Part shown: in pieces, positions 10,441 through 20,900 of the stretch | Layout: the number at the start of each line of letters is the position of its first letter | Position numbering within the stretch: the first letter of the stretch is position 1 | NCBI GenBank assembly: GCA_028023455.1 | Contig: JAQFVV010000354.1 | Location: 434,001 to 498,000, forward strand | DNA: 64,000 nucleotides | Direction: 5' to 3' | From: Epiperipatus broadwayi | Taxonomy: Eukaryota; Onychophora; Udeonychophora; Euonychophora; Peripatidae | Position numbers and translations under genes: made by a program | The notes under the pieces: generated by a model | Seen by the model: the letters and a program-made list of their open reading frames with translations, nothing else | The model's database searches: none | Told to the model about the DNA's origin: nothing

Positions 10441-10835
10441 ATATATATGCACTAAGACAGATACCCCAACATTAAGTCTGTATTTTCGGAACATGAGATA
10501 AAATTGGGCCACAATTTTGATCCAGTTAATATTAAAGTCATTTATGCTGAGCCCATGAGTGCATGATCAAAAAATAAAATATAAAGAGGCATGGTTTATT
10601 GCAAATCACATCCATGCAATAAACACAAAGATTTGTGCATGACATTATCACAAAAATTGTATATTTAAATTTATAAACTTATTTAATTTATAAATTCTAT
10701 TTCTATACTCCCAAATTAATTCTATGAGCATGATCAGCCTGGTTTAAATCCTTGCTAAGAACTGCAAATTTTAGATAAATAAATTTTATAATTTTTTTCT
10801 ACCAGCACTATTTATTGAGTTATTATTATTATAGT
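10441..10835 (+). repeat. PLE 3' terminal block, right copy
   Basis: Inverted match to 5215-5600 (for example AAAGAGGCATGGTTTATTGC in both). It is the non-coding 3' part of the element and has no open frame. It may correspond to the terminal repeat (pLTR) of PLEs. Confidence 0.6.
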
Positions 10836-11547
10836 TAAAGTGGAAAATAAAAGCTTATAGCCAATTACAGAATGCATATAAAAAATAGTGAAGTAACTGC
10901 ACACAATGTTTACAACAAAGGAAGAAAAATATATAGAATAAATTGAAATTAATTTAAAATAACATTCACATTTAAAAATATTGTACAATTATTTGGGATT
11001 CAAATAAATATAATTAGCATTAATAAAAGATTCATTATATAAAAACGATAATCTGAATAAAGAAAAAAATATAAGTCCATTAAAACGACAAGGTTGAATA
11101 TAAGATTATAAGAAGATCGATTATGATGCTTATAAGACTTAAATATAATAGCTGAAATTATATCATATAGAATAATTTTTTCTTAAGAAAAGAAATTCAA
11201 GATATCTACATTTGTCTAGTAGAAAGATGGAGCTATATTTTATTTTCCTGAAAAATGTATTTGGAGAATTTATTTAACATTCATTATAATAAACTACATA
11301 TTTTTTTAGAATTATGATTTTAAATAATTGAACAATATTTACTGATGGCAAGAATCAATGATAAAAGTAATTTGAATTTTCTATCATCATTCAAGTGATA
11401 ATTATGTGTAAAAATGTCAATCATGACATTAAAAGTTTTGCTAATAATAATTTCTATATAAAAAGAAAGAATGATGATGATGATGATGATAATAATAATA
11501 GTAACAACAACATGATCTTTCTTATTGCATTGCAAAATCCATATAAT
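10836..11547. other. AT-rich DNA with a GAT/AAT microsatellite
   Basis: A (GAT)n(AAT)n run sits at about 11470-11505. Nothing else is recognised. Confidence 0.45.
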
Positions 11548-11835
11548 ATTAATATCATCATCTATGTTCATTATTACTTTTTACAGTGCTTTATTACAAC
11601 CCACTATTTACAGTTTCGATTGCCCCAGCAGTCTTCATCAGAACTATAATAAACACAATAAAAATACATGAATACACATATACAATGTAAAATTATATGT
11701 TCATGTATATTTATATTCATGTATTTGTACTGTATTTGTTATAGTTCTGAAGAAGATTGTAAAAAGCATTGTAAAAAGTAATAAAGAACATAGATGATAT
11801 TAATACTACTAATAATAGCAAAAGCAGTAGTAGTA
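11548..11835. repeat. Foldback repeat around 11690
   Basis: The left arm 11548-11690 and right arm 11690-11835 are inverted copies: ATCATCTATGTTCATTATTA on the left against AATAAAGAACATAGATGATA on the right. The minus strand of the left arm contains CTGATGAAGACTGC, then GGGGCAATCGAAACTG, a hairpin framed by CTGATGA and GAAAC that resembles a hammerhead but lacks a closing helix I. Confidence 0.7.
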
Positions 11836-11899
11836 ATATTAATAAAAACATTAGATATGAGTTTTGTATTGATTATACAAACCAATCACAAACATTCCT

Positions 11900-12135
11900 G
11901 AAGGTTTGTGAGCAAATAAATATCTTTAGAAAAATTTAACTCTATTAAAATTTTTAAAGTACATTCAATTAGCAAGTTAGTAGATGAATAATGTTTCAAG
12001 TGATATTATTCTCTCTTTTCTTCAGGTGTTTCTGGCCTAACCAGTGACATTACTAGCAGGAAAATTAAACCTGGACTTTTAGATTCTTGAATATTGAATT
12101 TTAAGATAATATTCTAACCAAATGAGCCAACCTGT
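11900..12135 (-). repeat. SINE copy, minus strand (left half of a head-to-head pair)
   Basis: Read on the minus strand: a GGTTGGCTCATTTGG-like A box near 12120-12135, the shared core with GGCCAGAAACACCTGAAGAA near 12030-12050, and the 3' tail. The 5' head faces the next SINE at 12335. The stretch between the two heads also contains inverted copies (CAAAGGCAACAGTCA with TGACTGTTGCCTTTC). Confidence 0.6.
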
Positions 12136-12334
12136 CAAAGGCAACAGTCAATAGAAATTTCATATAATATTTATGATGTTTGCTCACATGATTATATTTA
12201 ATGTATGGAAAGAACTAATCAACTATATATAATGTATGGAAACAACTAATCAACTTTGCCCTTAGAAAAAAAAGTAGAGAAATCGGGATGAACCTTATAG
12301 ATAAGTATGTGAAATTTCTAGTGACTGTTGCCTT

Positions 12335-12560
12335 TCGTGGGATGGCTCAGTTGGTTATAGTGTTATGTCAACTTTCAATATCCAAAAATCTAAGGGTGTA
12401 GGTTTGATTCCCATGCTAGAACTGTCAATGGTAAGGCCATCAACACTTGAAGAAGTGAGGAAAATAATATCTCTCACAATGTTGTGCATATACAAACCTG
12501 TGTGCTACTATTTAGAGTTGAATGTACTTTGAAAATTTAAATAAAGTTAAATATTTAAAA
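12335..12560 (+). repeat. tRNA-derived SINE, plus strand
   Basis: The head has an A-box-like TGGCTCAGTTGGTTA (about 12342-12356) and a B-box-like GGTTTGATTCC (about 12401-12411), as in Pol III tRNA promoters, but the anticodon arm is not tRNA-like. The body has ACTGTCAATGGTAAGGCCATCAACAC, shown here in part, then CTTGAAGAAG with a hairpin. The tail is TTTAAATAAAGTTAAA. Same family as 13130-13385, 18945-19175 and the 31280-31700 pair. Confidence 0.7.
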
Positions 12561-12810
12561 AAAAACATTTAATACACAATAGTAGATGATGGAACAAGTC
12601 CAATATATAAATACAATAAGAAACATATTAAAATGTATGACAAATGCCTGTCCACCATTCCATTTATTTGATATTTTGTGATACACTTTCTTAATTTCTT
12701 CTGCAGCAAACTTTTCTTTCTGAAAAATTGCAACATTATCACTCACTGTGGTTATGCAATGCAATATAGTCTCTGCCACATCTTTCTAATGAAAATAATC
12801 ACATGAATCT
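12555..12810 (-). mobile_element. LINE-C terminal fragment
   Basis: The minus strand begins with an AGAAAGATGTGGCAGAG motif, matching LINE-C at about 14580 and 21590, and continues through AAAGAAAAGTTTGCTGC. It is open for 74 codons (12555-12779), but this is residual. I rejected it as a host exon because of its repeat copies. Confidence 0.5.
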
Positions 12811-13129
12811 ACTCCAAAATATCTTTGAGAAAAACTTGGCAACCAAATGGGATCTGTGTCTCCCACACAAACAATATTCAAACTCATTACCAATGGATCA
12901 TCCTTTCAGAAAACAGTGTTGTTCATTCATCACACATGTCATGGGTAAAGATTTATTTTCTTCTGATTGGCTATAGATACAGCATTAAATAAATAATTAT
13001 TTATTTATATAGATTCTAATTTAATACACATTTAAACTTGCAGGTGATTAAAATGAGAAAGTTTCTCTTGTGAAATTTTAATTAACTTTATGTTTTCTTG
13101 AAGGTTTGTGATGATGGTGTTCTAGTTTT
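12811..13129. other. AT-rich spacer
   Basis: No gene or repeat recognised. Confidence 0.4.
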
Positions 13130-13385
13130 ATTTTATATTGAACTGTTTCCATCAACTAATATGAGTATTGGATGTTTTTAGAAAAATGTAACTTTATTTA
13201 AATATTCCAAATACATACAACTTTTATTAATAGCACACCAAACAGGTTAGAATATGCACAATATTTCGAGAGGTATTCTACCCTCTTTTTCAGGTGTTGC
13301 TGGCCTGACCAGTGATAGTACTAGTGTAGGATTCGAACCTAGGCTTGAGTTAAGAACGATAAGGGTTGGCTTATATATGAATAAT
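13130..13385 (-). repeat. tRNA-derived SINE, best-preserved head (minus strand)
   Basis: On the minus strand, CCTAGGTTCGAATCC is an almost perfect Pol III B box (about 13330-13345). It is followed by CACTGGTCAGGCCAGCAACA, then CCTGAAAAAGAGG, a hairpin, CGAAA, and the family tail TTTAAATAAAGTTACATTTT. Confidence 0.75.
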
Positions 13386-13773
13386 TCTAAGATCAAGTGA
13401 TTCATTTGTTTTTTTAAACTCTTACTTATGGGTGAGTGCATACAATATAAATAAACGGGCATATGTGAATTATTTCCTTCTGATTGATTACTGAAAAAGA
13501 GTAAATAATAAAAAAAATAATAATATGAAGGTGTTTATTAGGATACCATATGTTTTCATAGAATTTATTAAGGAAGAAAACAAAACAAATAATTAGACGA
13601 ATAAAGGCGAGGAACAATAAAATAAAACAAAAGTTACATGTCTATATCAATGTGTGATAACAGATACAATAGTTTCTACATAATATGATTTAATAATATT
13701 TGTTGGCATATATATATATATTCAAAATTAAGCATTTACTAAAAATAAACAGAACTTATTTAATCTTACTTAC
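13386..13773. other. Arrestin-gene intron, AT-rich
   Basis: Sequence downstream of the last recognised arrestin exon. I looked here and further left on the minus strand for the next exon (it must start in phase 1, and proteins of this family usually carry PPxY motifs in the tail) and did not find it. Confidence 0.4.
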
Positions 13774-13963
13774 AAGATGATTCAACAGAAATTGTAAACA
13801 GCTGAGTGGATGGAATATTATCAATTAAAGGCGCTACTGGTAAAAGACTATTTCCTGTTTCTGTTATTGAGACAGACCTGCTTTCATTTCGCAATGGAGA
13901 TGTACCAATAAAGAGTGGAATTTCTAATTTTCTGAAGACGTCAGATTTCATATAAACGTTAAA
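13774..13963 (-). CDS. Arrestin-domain protein, exon 3 of 3 seen (end of C-domain)
   Basis: 190 bp on the minus strand, phase 0 at its start and 1 at its end. The acceptor is TATTATTATAG (AG at plus 13964-13965) and the donor is a consensus GTAAGTAAG (plus 13765-13773). The peptide starts FNVYMKSDVFRKLEIPLFIG followed by TSPL: this is the last strand of the arrestin C-domain with the family's characteristic (I/L)P-hIGT-PL signature. Its remaining 35 or so residues are the polar start of the C-terminal tail. It joins exon 33742-33924 in phase across an intron of 19778 bp. Alpha-arrestins are membrane-trafficking adaptors, many recruiting NEDD4-type ubiquitin ligases through tail PPxY motifs; no such motif is in this exon. 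Confidence 0.88.
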
Positions 13964-14149
13964 CTATAATAATAAAAATATTACTATAAAAGAACATTCA
14001 TATAAAGAAATTCAAATTAATTTTAAAAATAACTTAAGATTTGAAAAAGGAAATGTGTAAATAATAAAATACTTAAAAGATAAAAAATAAAGTTAGTTTG
14101 ACCATTTTTATAGATAAATTAGCCACATAAAAGCCCTTGTTTATCTAAT

Positions 14150-14800
14150 TTATTATATGGAAATAAGACATGAGCGCGTTTTCCATGATGTAATATAAAA
14201 CAATTAAAAAGTTTCATTTAAGTATGTTCAATAAAAATATAATAATTACGACAATGAGATCATTAGAGTCTTCAATTTTCTGGATGCAACACAATTATAA
14301 ATTTATATCTTCACTAGATTGGAAATATATATAAAGCATATGGATTTATTCCTCAGGTCAAGCACCAGACATATGACCTCCTAGATCAAATGCTATTCCA
14401 ACTGCAACAAACCTATAGAGGGTAGATTGGACATATGAAGTAAATGAATAATCTAAGATTTTTAAGAGTTTTTTTATGGTGACCCTTGAGCAAAATTTTA
14501 TAAATCAAGCAGACTTTTACTTCCATTATAAATATTATTTCAAAGATATTCTAAAGAAATGCAATGTTGATATTTTTTATTAGAAAGACATGGCAGAGGA
14601 TAAAATACATAAGAAAATAATAATTTGATATAGTAATTAAAAAAGAAAAGTTTTCTTCATAAGAAGTTAAAAACAGCATCATTAAATATAAATAAAATAA
14701 TGGAGAACTAGCTATGTTTTATATGTGGGTGAGTTTGTGGAACTGATCTTATTGTTCACAGATTAGTTTATATAATCATCACAAACATGTTCTTAGTGTA
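14150..14800 (+). mobile_element. LINE-C fragment (degenerate, plus strand)
   Basis: Parallels 2318-2720: TTATATGGAAATAAGACATG (the LLYGNETW region) at about 14150, then ATTAGAAAGACATGGCAGAG near 14580, and the terminal part aligned with 30770-30960. Many stops. Clade uncertain. Confidence 0.5.
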
Positions 14801-14859
14801 TTCTTATTACATTTATTTTGCTTTTTCTCTTAAAGTTAGAAGGAACATATTCTTTTATA

Positions 14860-15710
14860 AATGGATTCTGTTACTGATCTTTCTGAGAAACAAATTGATG
14901 GGAGAGAATTAATTTACTGATAAACCATTTCCCCAATTTTTATCAATTAATTACCTCCATTCAATATACCTTGAATTATCTGATGCCAACATCAATTTTC
15001 CTTTTGGACCTACTAACACACCTCTGCCATTTGCAAGTAAACGGATTAGCAATTTATTCATACACACTAACAGATTAGTTACCATCACAAAACAAACTGT
15101 ACAAAACAAGAAGTCTTATTGGGAGACATACAAGCTTATAAATCCAAATCAAATTATTTTGCAATCTCAACTGGAAATAAACAACAAGAAAATTATTAGG
15201 CATGGTAAAAACTGACTTTTTGAAACCAAATATATTGACTTTATATTCTCCTCACTTCCCACCAAACATTTTTTGGTTTGGAGAAGGGGATTCACACAGA
15301 TTAATCCACAGTGTTAATTATGTCAGACTGATGATGAAATGATCCAACATCTCTTCTATTCTTGCTCCTTTCTAGCTCCACTTTGTGTTTTCATTGTTAC
15401 CAGCATGTCACCTGGAATAATAGATGTTTTTTTTCCATTAGCAAATCCATAGAAAATGGCACTTTTCTATTATCAGACTTTCCATTTTTCTCCATTTTGC
15501 AGTTTGGCTTACTAGATGTGAGCTAATATTTTCCCAAACCAATCACAACATTTGTCATGTTTTCACAGAAGTGATCTTTAAAATTAGGAATAGAGATGAA
15601 CTTCTGGCTCTAGATCTTTTGTTCCAGGAAACTTGGACAAGAATTATCTTCAGACACATGCCATTCATAACATAAGACTAACTACATCCTTGTGCAAACA
15701 TTAACAAACT
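14860..15710 (+). pseudogene. LINE-D ORF2 C-terminus (degenerate, plus strand)
   Basis: Frames read KKSYWETYKLINPNQ, then KYIDFIFSSLPTKHFLVWRR and a zinc knuckle in which the Cys pair and HLFYSC are recognisable, with stops between. Matching peptides occur in the same order in the large LINE at the right edge: KITLWEAYNIINYNQ, KFLDFIIKINLNALPTNW, then CGLCAHEDETIDHIIRQC. So this is an old copy of the same LINE family. It stops where repeat B begins. Confidence 0.65.
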
Positions 15711-15806
15711 AAAACATACAGTATTGCCACCTGTGCTAAACAGAGTAATCAATGGATGCCAGAAGGCTTGTGCATAAAATCCCTATCTAATGCCTACTCA
15801 TCCAAT

Positions 15807-15850
15807 ATCCCCAGACTAGTTTCTGGCTTGTGGCCTTCGTCAGTGAGGAG
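15807..15850 (-). ncRNA. Candidate hammerhead ribozyme, intact core (repeat B)
   Basis: Minus strand: helix I strand CTCCTCA, core CTGACGA (plus 15837-15843), helix II GGC-CACAA-GCC framed by an A-A mismatch, GAAA (plus 15820-15823), minimal helix III with A15.1-U16.1 and C15.2-G16.2 closing a TA loop, C17 at plus 15814, then TGGGGAT. Helix I pairs over 6 bp with one G-U. The A-A at 10.1/11.1 is unusual, as G-C is normal there. The mirror copy on the plus strand has CTGACAA (G8 lost) and should be dead. Confidence 0.5.
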
Positions 15851-16064
15851 CTTTGGATCTGAGAGCACTGCATCTAGATCTTAGGATCTAATGCAACCCT
15901 CTAGCAACCACCTTTTATCTCTACTTAACTACTAAACTATGAGAATGAAATTGAAAATATTTTTTGTGTTTTCAATTTCATTCTCATAGTTTAGTAGTTA
16001 AGTAGAGATAAAAGGTGGTTGCTAGAGGGTTGCATTAGATCCTAAGATCTAGATGCAGTGCTCT

Positions 16065-16110
16065 CAGATCCAAAGCTCCTCACTGACAAAGGCCACAAGC
16101 CAGAAACTAG
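16065..16110 (+). ncRNA. Decayed hammerhead motif (repeat B, right half of pair)
   Basis: Same layout as 15807-15850, but the core at 16083-16089 reads CTGACAA, with the conserved G8 changed to A. Expected to be inactive. Confidence 0.5.
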
Positions 16111-16285
16111 TCTGGGGATATTGGATGAGTAGGCATTAGATAGGGATTTTATGCACAAGCCTTCTGGCATCCATTGATTACTCTGTTTAGCACAGGTGGC
16201 AATACTGTATGGAGAGTTTTGCTCTGTTTATCAACAATTAATGTGCTAGTATAGGAAATGTGATCATGTGATGCTTAATGGATTA

Positions 16286-17079
16286 ACAAACTATTCAATT
16301 TTTCATTTATGATCAACTAATGTTTTCTAACTGACTATAATTCTGTTGCATTTTAATTTTCAAAAATGTTTCCTTTTTAACAAAAAAAAATACCTTGAAC
16401 CTCTAAAGTTTTTATAGATATATAAATAAATTAATGGGGAAAACGACCAGAGAGCTATATATAAACTAATTCAGCAAATGTAAAGGTAAAATGAGCCAAC
16501 CTACATGTTATCTTTGATCATATATAAGCACACCAGGTTCTGACATAATTACATGCAAAACATGATATATATATATATAACATAATTTCAAGACAAATAT
16601 AAACTAGTCTGAAATCACCGTAACTAATCAGAGAGAAAGGCTAAGCCTAATCTATCTCTTAGTATCAAATTAATTTTCAGTTAAATATGTATAAATATAA
16701 CTTTTTGATAATTTATATTTGTCTTGAACTTACATTAGTATATATAAGTCACACTCTGCATATAAATCTAACAGTAAAGGGTATGCTTACATATGATCAA
16801 AGCATTTGCTGGCAGTTAATTTAAGCATAGTTCGTTGAGATTCTTGGTACTTTCACTTTTCGTCTATATTCAAGCTATCAAAAAGTTATAGATGTATAAA
16901 TAAGTAAAAAAACTTTTAGTAATTAATATGCAATTGTAATAATATGTGTGAATTAATTTAATAGCCTAAGATAATTCAGTTCCACTGCAGTTAATGTTTC
17001 AAAGTTGATTTATTAAATTTTTTAAAAAATCCAGATATTCTAAAACCCTTTCAATTTACTATATCAATTAATGCATTTA
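16286..17079. other. AT-rich DNA, no gene seen
   Basis: Contains short inverted segments (for example ACAAATATAAACTAGTCTG around 16605 against TTATATTTGTCTTGAACTT near 16720), perhaps another decayed foldback. No coding signal. Confidence 0.4.
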
Positions 17080-17290
17080 TTGGAAGCTTTGGTTATGCTG
17101 TGAAAATATGTTGGAATTTTCATCAACTTTCATTAAATGCTGAATGTCTAAAAAAATTTGTTTAACTTTTCAAATACAAAAAAATTGTTAGTAATGCATA
17201 TAAATAAGTAACAAGTGGAATTACTAATCTGTGTAATTACAAATCTGTGTAGCACATTAGATGTACCTAGGCTATAAACCTTTTTTTAAT
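17080..17290 (-). repeat. SINE tail fragment
   Basis: Shares the AATGTCTAAAAAAATT tail block with SINE copies at 13130 and 18945. The tRNA-like head is missing. Confidence 0.45.
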
Positions 17291-17654
17291 TGAATGTTGT
17301 TATTATCGTCTTCCCATTGGAGTTGTTAATAGCAAGAAATTTTAAAAAAATATTACGTCATTTTTAAATATTATTTAAATTTAGATTTTAGTTACAATTT
17401 TATTCCACAGATGTCAGAAACATGTTTTTTTTTGGTTTATGAAAAAATGAAGAATAATAAAATCAAGGGGTCTCTTCAATCAAGCCCAAAATAGTTAGTT
17501 TACTCGATCAGAAGCCATTTGTAAATGAGTACATGTCTTCCAACACTTAGAAAAAAATATAAAACAAAATTATTTTAAAGATGAGTCCACTGATGAACAC
17601 ACAAACGAATTTGAGAACCCTTAATATCTCCATACAAAGTCCTTACTGATCTCT

Positions 17655-18290
17655 ATATATGTATATTATATTTAAATACATGTGTATTGTCTATATTAAA
17701 CTTAATGTCATTAGAAGAGATAAATTTATCTTTTTTACATGTATATGGTCATGGGTATCAGTTATATAAAATGGAATGAATAGCTGTGGAGAGCTTGAAG
17801 TTCGTGCATTTTAATAACATTGAGTTTATTATAGACAATATACATGTATTTAAATATTACATATTCAGACTGTATTCTACCCATCCCTATTCTGTATATT
17901 TAAATGGTCATAATAAAGTTCTATATTTGAGGGGTTATATTGACTTAAGGTCAACATGGGTATGATAATAATATTGGCATCCAAGAGTTTTGAGCATTCC
18001 ATCCTCATATTTTCAATGATATGGAGGGCTGGAGAGTTGGAAGGTGAAGAAAATCGAAGCTTGCCCATTAAAGTTTAAATATTTACTATCTTAATATAAA
18101 CTGAACACTGATTGTATATATGTGTGGGAAATAAAGATCTGGACCAACTGATGAGTGCTAGTTCAGCACAAAACACTTACATTGGACATTATGTATTTTT
18201 TCACATGTATGTGGTCATGTTTATTTGTTGCATAAAATGGAGTGGATAGCTATAGAGAGCTTAAAAGTTTGAGTTCAAATCCCTTCTAAT
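17655..18290. repeat. Repeat A copy 2 (rearranged)
   Basis: Carries the family flank ATTTAAATACATGTGTATTG, the axis region around TTTTCAATGATATGGAGGGC, a hammerhead segment at 18135-18200 and the terminal AAAGTTTGAGTTCAAATCCC. The left hammerhead arm is missing, replaced by a directly repeated terminal piece (17735-17800). Confidence 0.55.
18135..18200 (+). ncRNA. Decayed hammerhead motif (repeat A copy 2)
   Basis: Core CTGATGA at 18148-18154 is intact, and helix II GTGCT/AGCAC is perfect with a canonical G-C at 10.1/11.1. The next bases are AAAA instead of GAAA (G12 lost), and helix III is degraded. Confidence 0.5.
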
Positions 18291-18734
18291 TACATTAATA
18301 TATAAAGTTTTGTCCTAGTAAAAATGAATCACATGAAGTAAGACACTGTTTAGTTTTTATTATTGTTTATTCAAAACAATCTTTTTATTTCTCAATACAA
18401 CACTGAAAATGCTTGCAACATTGTTTAGAACAGTCCTTAAAACTCCACACCAGAATCATCTGCAAAATTTTATCACAAGCTTTTGGATATTCTGAATGGA
18501 ATTAAGATGCTTTCTTCCATTACTAACTTTAATATTGAAGATAGCCAAAGTCATTGAAATCTAAATTAGAAAAATAAAATAGATGTCATTACTTTGATTG
18601 ACTAAAAATCTTGCTATTGTAGGTTGGCACCTTAATGATCAAAAGCTTGGATGTTGCTTGCATACTGAAGCCACAAACACACTGTACAAATAAACACAAC
18701 TTCAGCTATATGCTATTTAATAAAAAATGTAAAA
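18291..18734. other. AT-rich DNA, no gene seen
   Basis: A somewhat less AT-rich stretch at 18400-18560 has no open frame or motif I can name. Confidence 0.4.
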
Positions 18735-18935
18735 AAGAAACGTTTAAATAAACAAATTAGAACACATTAAAATTTATAATTTGATATATTTTACAATATA
18801 CAAGCAGCCATTTTCCCCTCTAAGTACTGTATGTGATCAGATTTAAATATAAAAATTATAAATGAATTTTACAACATGCCATCAGCTATTTTTCTGACTT
18901 GGAGCCCTGAGCATGGTAATTTATATTAATACATG
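18735..18935. repeat. Unnamed repeat, related to 58640-58830
   Basis: Shares an ordered series of short blocks with 58640-58830: an AAATTTATAA run, then ACA-CATGCCA-CAG, then TCTTGGAG or CTTGGAG before GCC. Function and class unknown. Confidence 0.3.
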
Positions 18936-18944
18936 ATAATAGGT

Positions 18945-19175
18945 TGGACTGTTTCCATCATCTGTCATTAATCGGTAAATGTCTAAAAAAATTAAAATTA
19001 AAATTTTTTAAATACAAACAACTGTTAGTAATAACAGTCAAATAGACAACACAGGTTAGTAAATTACACAACATTTCAAATAGTATTACTCTCCACTCTT
19101 TTTCAGCTGTTACTGGTCTGACCAGTCAAACTCATACTTTTACATTCTTTGAATATTCCAATTAATTTTTCCTTT
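18945..19175 (-). repeat. SINE fragment (minus strand, head damaged)
   Basis: Contains the tail (TGTTTCCATCATCTGTCATT) and the core reading, on the minus strand, GACTGGTCAGACCAGTAACA then GCTGAAAAAGAG. The tRNA-like head is decayed. Confidence 0.6.
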
Positions 19176-19344
19176 ATTATCCTTACTGAATTTGAAACAC
19201 AATATTCCACATAATAAAATATTTTATAAGCATAACACTAAAAGTTTTATCAAAAAATGTTGAAAAAGAATATCAGAGTATATTTAATTGCTATGAAAGT
19301 TATACATTTTGTTATTCTTTGGATCAGAAGAAGTTTTTTATTAT

Positions 19345-19445
19345 ATTTATTTTGGTACTGTTCTATTAGCTGGTGTCAACCACTTGATGACATTGTTGCT
19401 GTGCAAAAACATAGAAATATAATGTTAATCAGCCCACCCCATTAT
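19345..19445 (+). repeat. Short interspersed repeat C, copy 1
   Basis: Begins GGTACTGTTCTATTAG and includes CCACTTGATGACATTG and TGCAAAAACATAGAAATATA. Copies are at 32070-32145 (plus) and 33340-33425 (minus). Too short to classify. Confidence 0.5.
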
Positions 19446-20119
19446 TTGTGAAATAATAATTAACATAATTCATTTATTTCCTTAATAAATTATTGTAATT
19501 TATAACAATTTTATGTTACATATTTTAACAGTCTACCCATGATCTTATTCTAAGAATTTAAGTGAGAACAGATTATTACCTTTGCTTTGAGTAGATATAT
19601 TTGTGAGCATCAAACAAGTCTGATCTCAAGTGCCAATCTTACTAATTAATAAGAATTATATTTTCAAAAACAAAAGAAATGGTTCCAGTGGACTTTTTTA
19701 GGTGCCTTATAGCTCAATCTCAAGATCTGGCAGACTGTTTATTGAGAGAATGAAGCTGAGGTTATCTTACAAAGAAATGTCATTTAGATACTTTTATTTA
19801 TTTACATCAGATTAAAAGCACACAAAATTATTGTTTTTTCCAACCTCAATTGAGCTTTTATATTTAACTTGAAATCAAAATGCGATGCAGAAGAGGATGG
19901 GTTACAGAAATTAATTAAGTCAATCCCTATTTTTTATAACAAAAAATTGAGTTAATTAATTTCTACCTACCCCAGATACTTTTATTTCAAGTTAAATATA
20001 AAGAATGCAATTGTGGTTGAAGAAATGATTATTTTGTGTGTCGTAAAAATCACTAAAACATTACCTGATCACCATTTTCTATATTTATACAATCTATTAA
20101 TAACAGTATGTGATGCGAT
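19446..20119. other. AT-rich DNA, possible small foldback
   Basis: Segments around 19800-19890 and 19930-20030 are partly inverted (CCTCAATTGAGCTTTTATAT against ATATAAAGAATGCAATTGTG). No gene. Confidence 0.35.
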
Positions 20120-20700
20120 GTGCTATGGCTTTTCCTTTATCAAAGTCAGGAATCTCTCAGCCGCTATGCTCAGAGAAATCTGTTAGCCACCTTATCTTAC
20201 CTTTCCATTCCCCATCTTAAGTTTTTCCCATTTTATTCTCTATCCTGTTCCATACCATTTCCACATCATCATTTTTGTCCACTCTGTAGTTTTTATTCTT
20301 TAAATCCAGAATAAAAACCAAAAATCCACTTTTAGTATAATCACTTCATTTATATTTATTCTCCCACAACTTCATTATTTGTACCCTTTCTGCTTGTAAG
20401 CATTTATATTCGATTAGAAGATGTCTAATATTTTCTATGCCTTCCTTACATAACTTGCAGATTAAATCTTCCACATTTTCTTCATTTATGTGTATATTCC
20501 TTTGTTGCTAACAATCCTGTTTGAGTCTTAAATAGTACTTTCATTGCTATTATCATAAATTAACCCCCACCTAATATTGCTTTTTTCTATAAATATTTAA
20601 ACTTTTTTTATTCTCCATACTAGTTCTCCATCTCTCCAACTCCATATTTTCTATTAATGCATCTATTATTCTATCACATTTTTTGCAATAGAAAAATCTA
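20120..20700 (-). pseudogene. LINE-E C-terminal remnant with zinc knuckle
   Basis: The minus strand encodes ICKLCKEGIENIRHLLIEY (about 20405-20465), a C-x2-C-x7-H LINE zinc knuckle in which the last Cys is now Tyr. Degenerate flanking frames follow. The family is not identified and differs from LINE-D. Confidence 0.5.
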
Positions 20701-20729
20701 CATACAATAATGCTACCAAGTATAAGCCT

Positions 20730-20900
20730 TAGTAATCAATGGATGTAATATTTAGGTGCAGTCCTCTCAGATCCAAAGCTCCTTGATAAATTTCACAAAC
20801 TAGAAACTAGTGTGAAGATGTTGGATGAGTAGGCACTAGAGGAATTTTATGCATTATTATTAAGGTTTGCACTGAATGTCACTACCATATGAAGTGTTTG
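20730..20900 (+). repeat. Repeat B fragment
   Basis: Decayed copy with CTCAGATCCAAAGCTCC, a deletion over the hammerhead core, then CTAGAAACTAGTGTG and GGATGAGTAGGCACTAGA. No ribozyme core survives. Confidence 0.55.

Larger units (their letters stand above)
5215..10835. mobile_element. Penelope-like element locus: two head-to-head inverted copies
   Basis: The left copy reads on the minus strand from an axis near 9400 down to about 5215; the right copy reads on the plus strand from there to about 10835. Three pairs of inverted blocks prove the symmetry: 9127-9330 with 9475-9680, about 8780-9060 with 9960-10255, and about 5215-5600 with 10440-10830. The left copy carries the RT and GIY-YIG coding region and is split by an RTE LINE (7441-8755). 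The right copy is internally deleted and keeps only both ends. Complex partial inverted or tandem copies with shared terminal repeats are a known habit of PLEs. Confidence 0.7.
15715..16285. repeat. Repeat B head-to-head inverted pair
   Basis: Two copies, about 15715-15960 on the minus strand and 15965-16285 on the plus strand, are nearly identical mirror images, meeting at a short A+T spacer (axis near 15965) within CAATTTCATTCTCATAGTTT. The left half ends in a truncated terminal repeat. The right half has the complete one (TATGGAGAGTTTTGC) and its outer extension to about 16285. Hammerhead motifs point away from the axis in both halves. Confidence 0.85.

Noticed and set aside
11548-11690. 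Hammerhead ribozyme in the foldback at 11.6 kb (CTGATGAAGACTGC...CGAAAC)
   Set aside because: Helix II has a mismatch and no helix I or valid cleavage site could be drawn; the motif resembles hairpins common at LINE/PLE ends.
12335-12415. tRNA gene
   Set aside because: A and B boxes are present but the cloverleaf does not form, and the segment is joined to a repeated SINE body.
12555-12779. 74-codon minus-strand open frame preceded by a plausible splice acceptor, considered as the missing arrestin C-terminal exon
   Set aside because: The sequence recurs in LINE-C fragments at about 14580-14700 and 30700-30800, and the peptide has no PPxY or arrestin-tail character.
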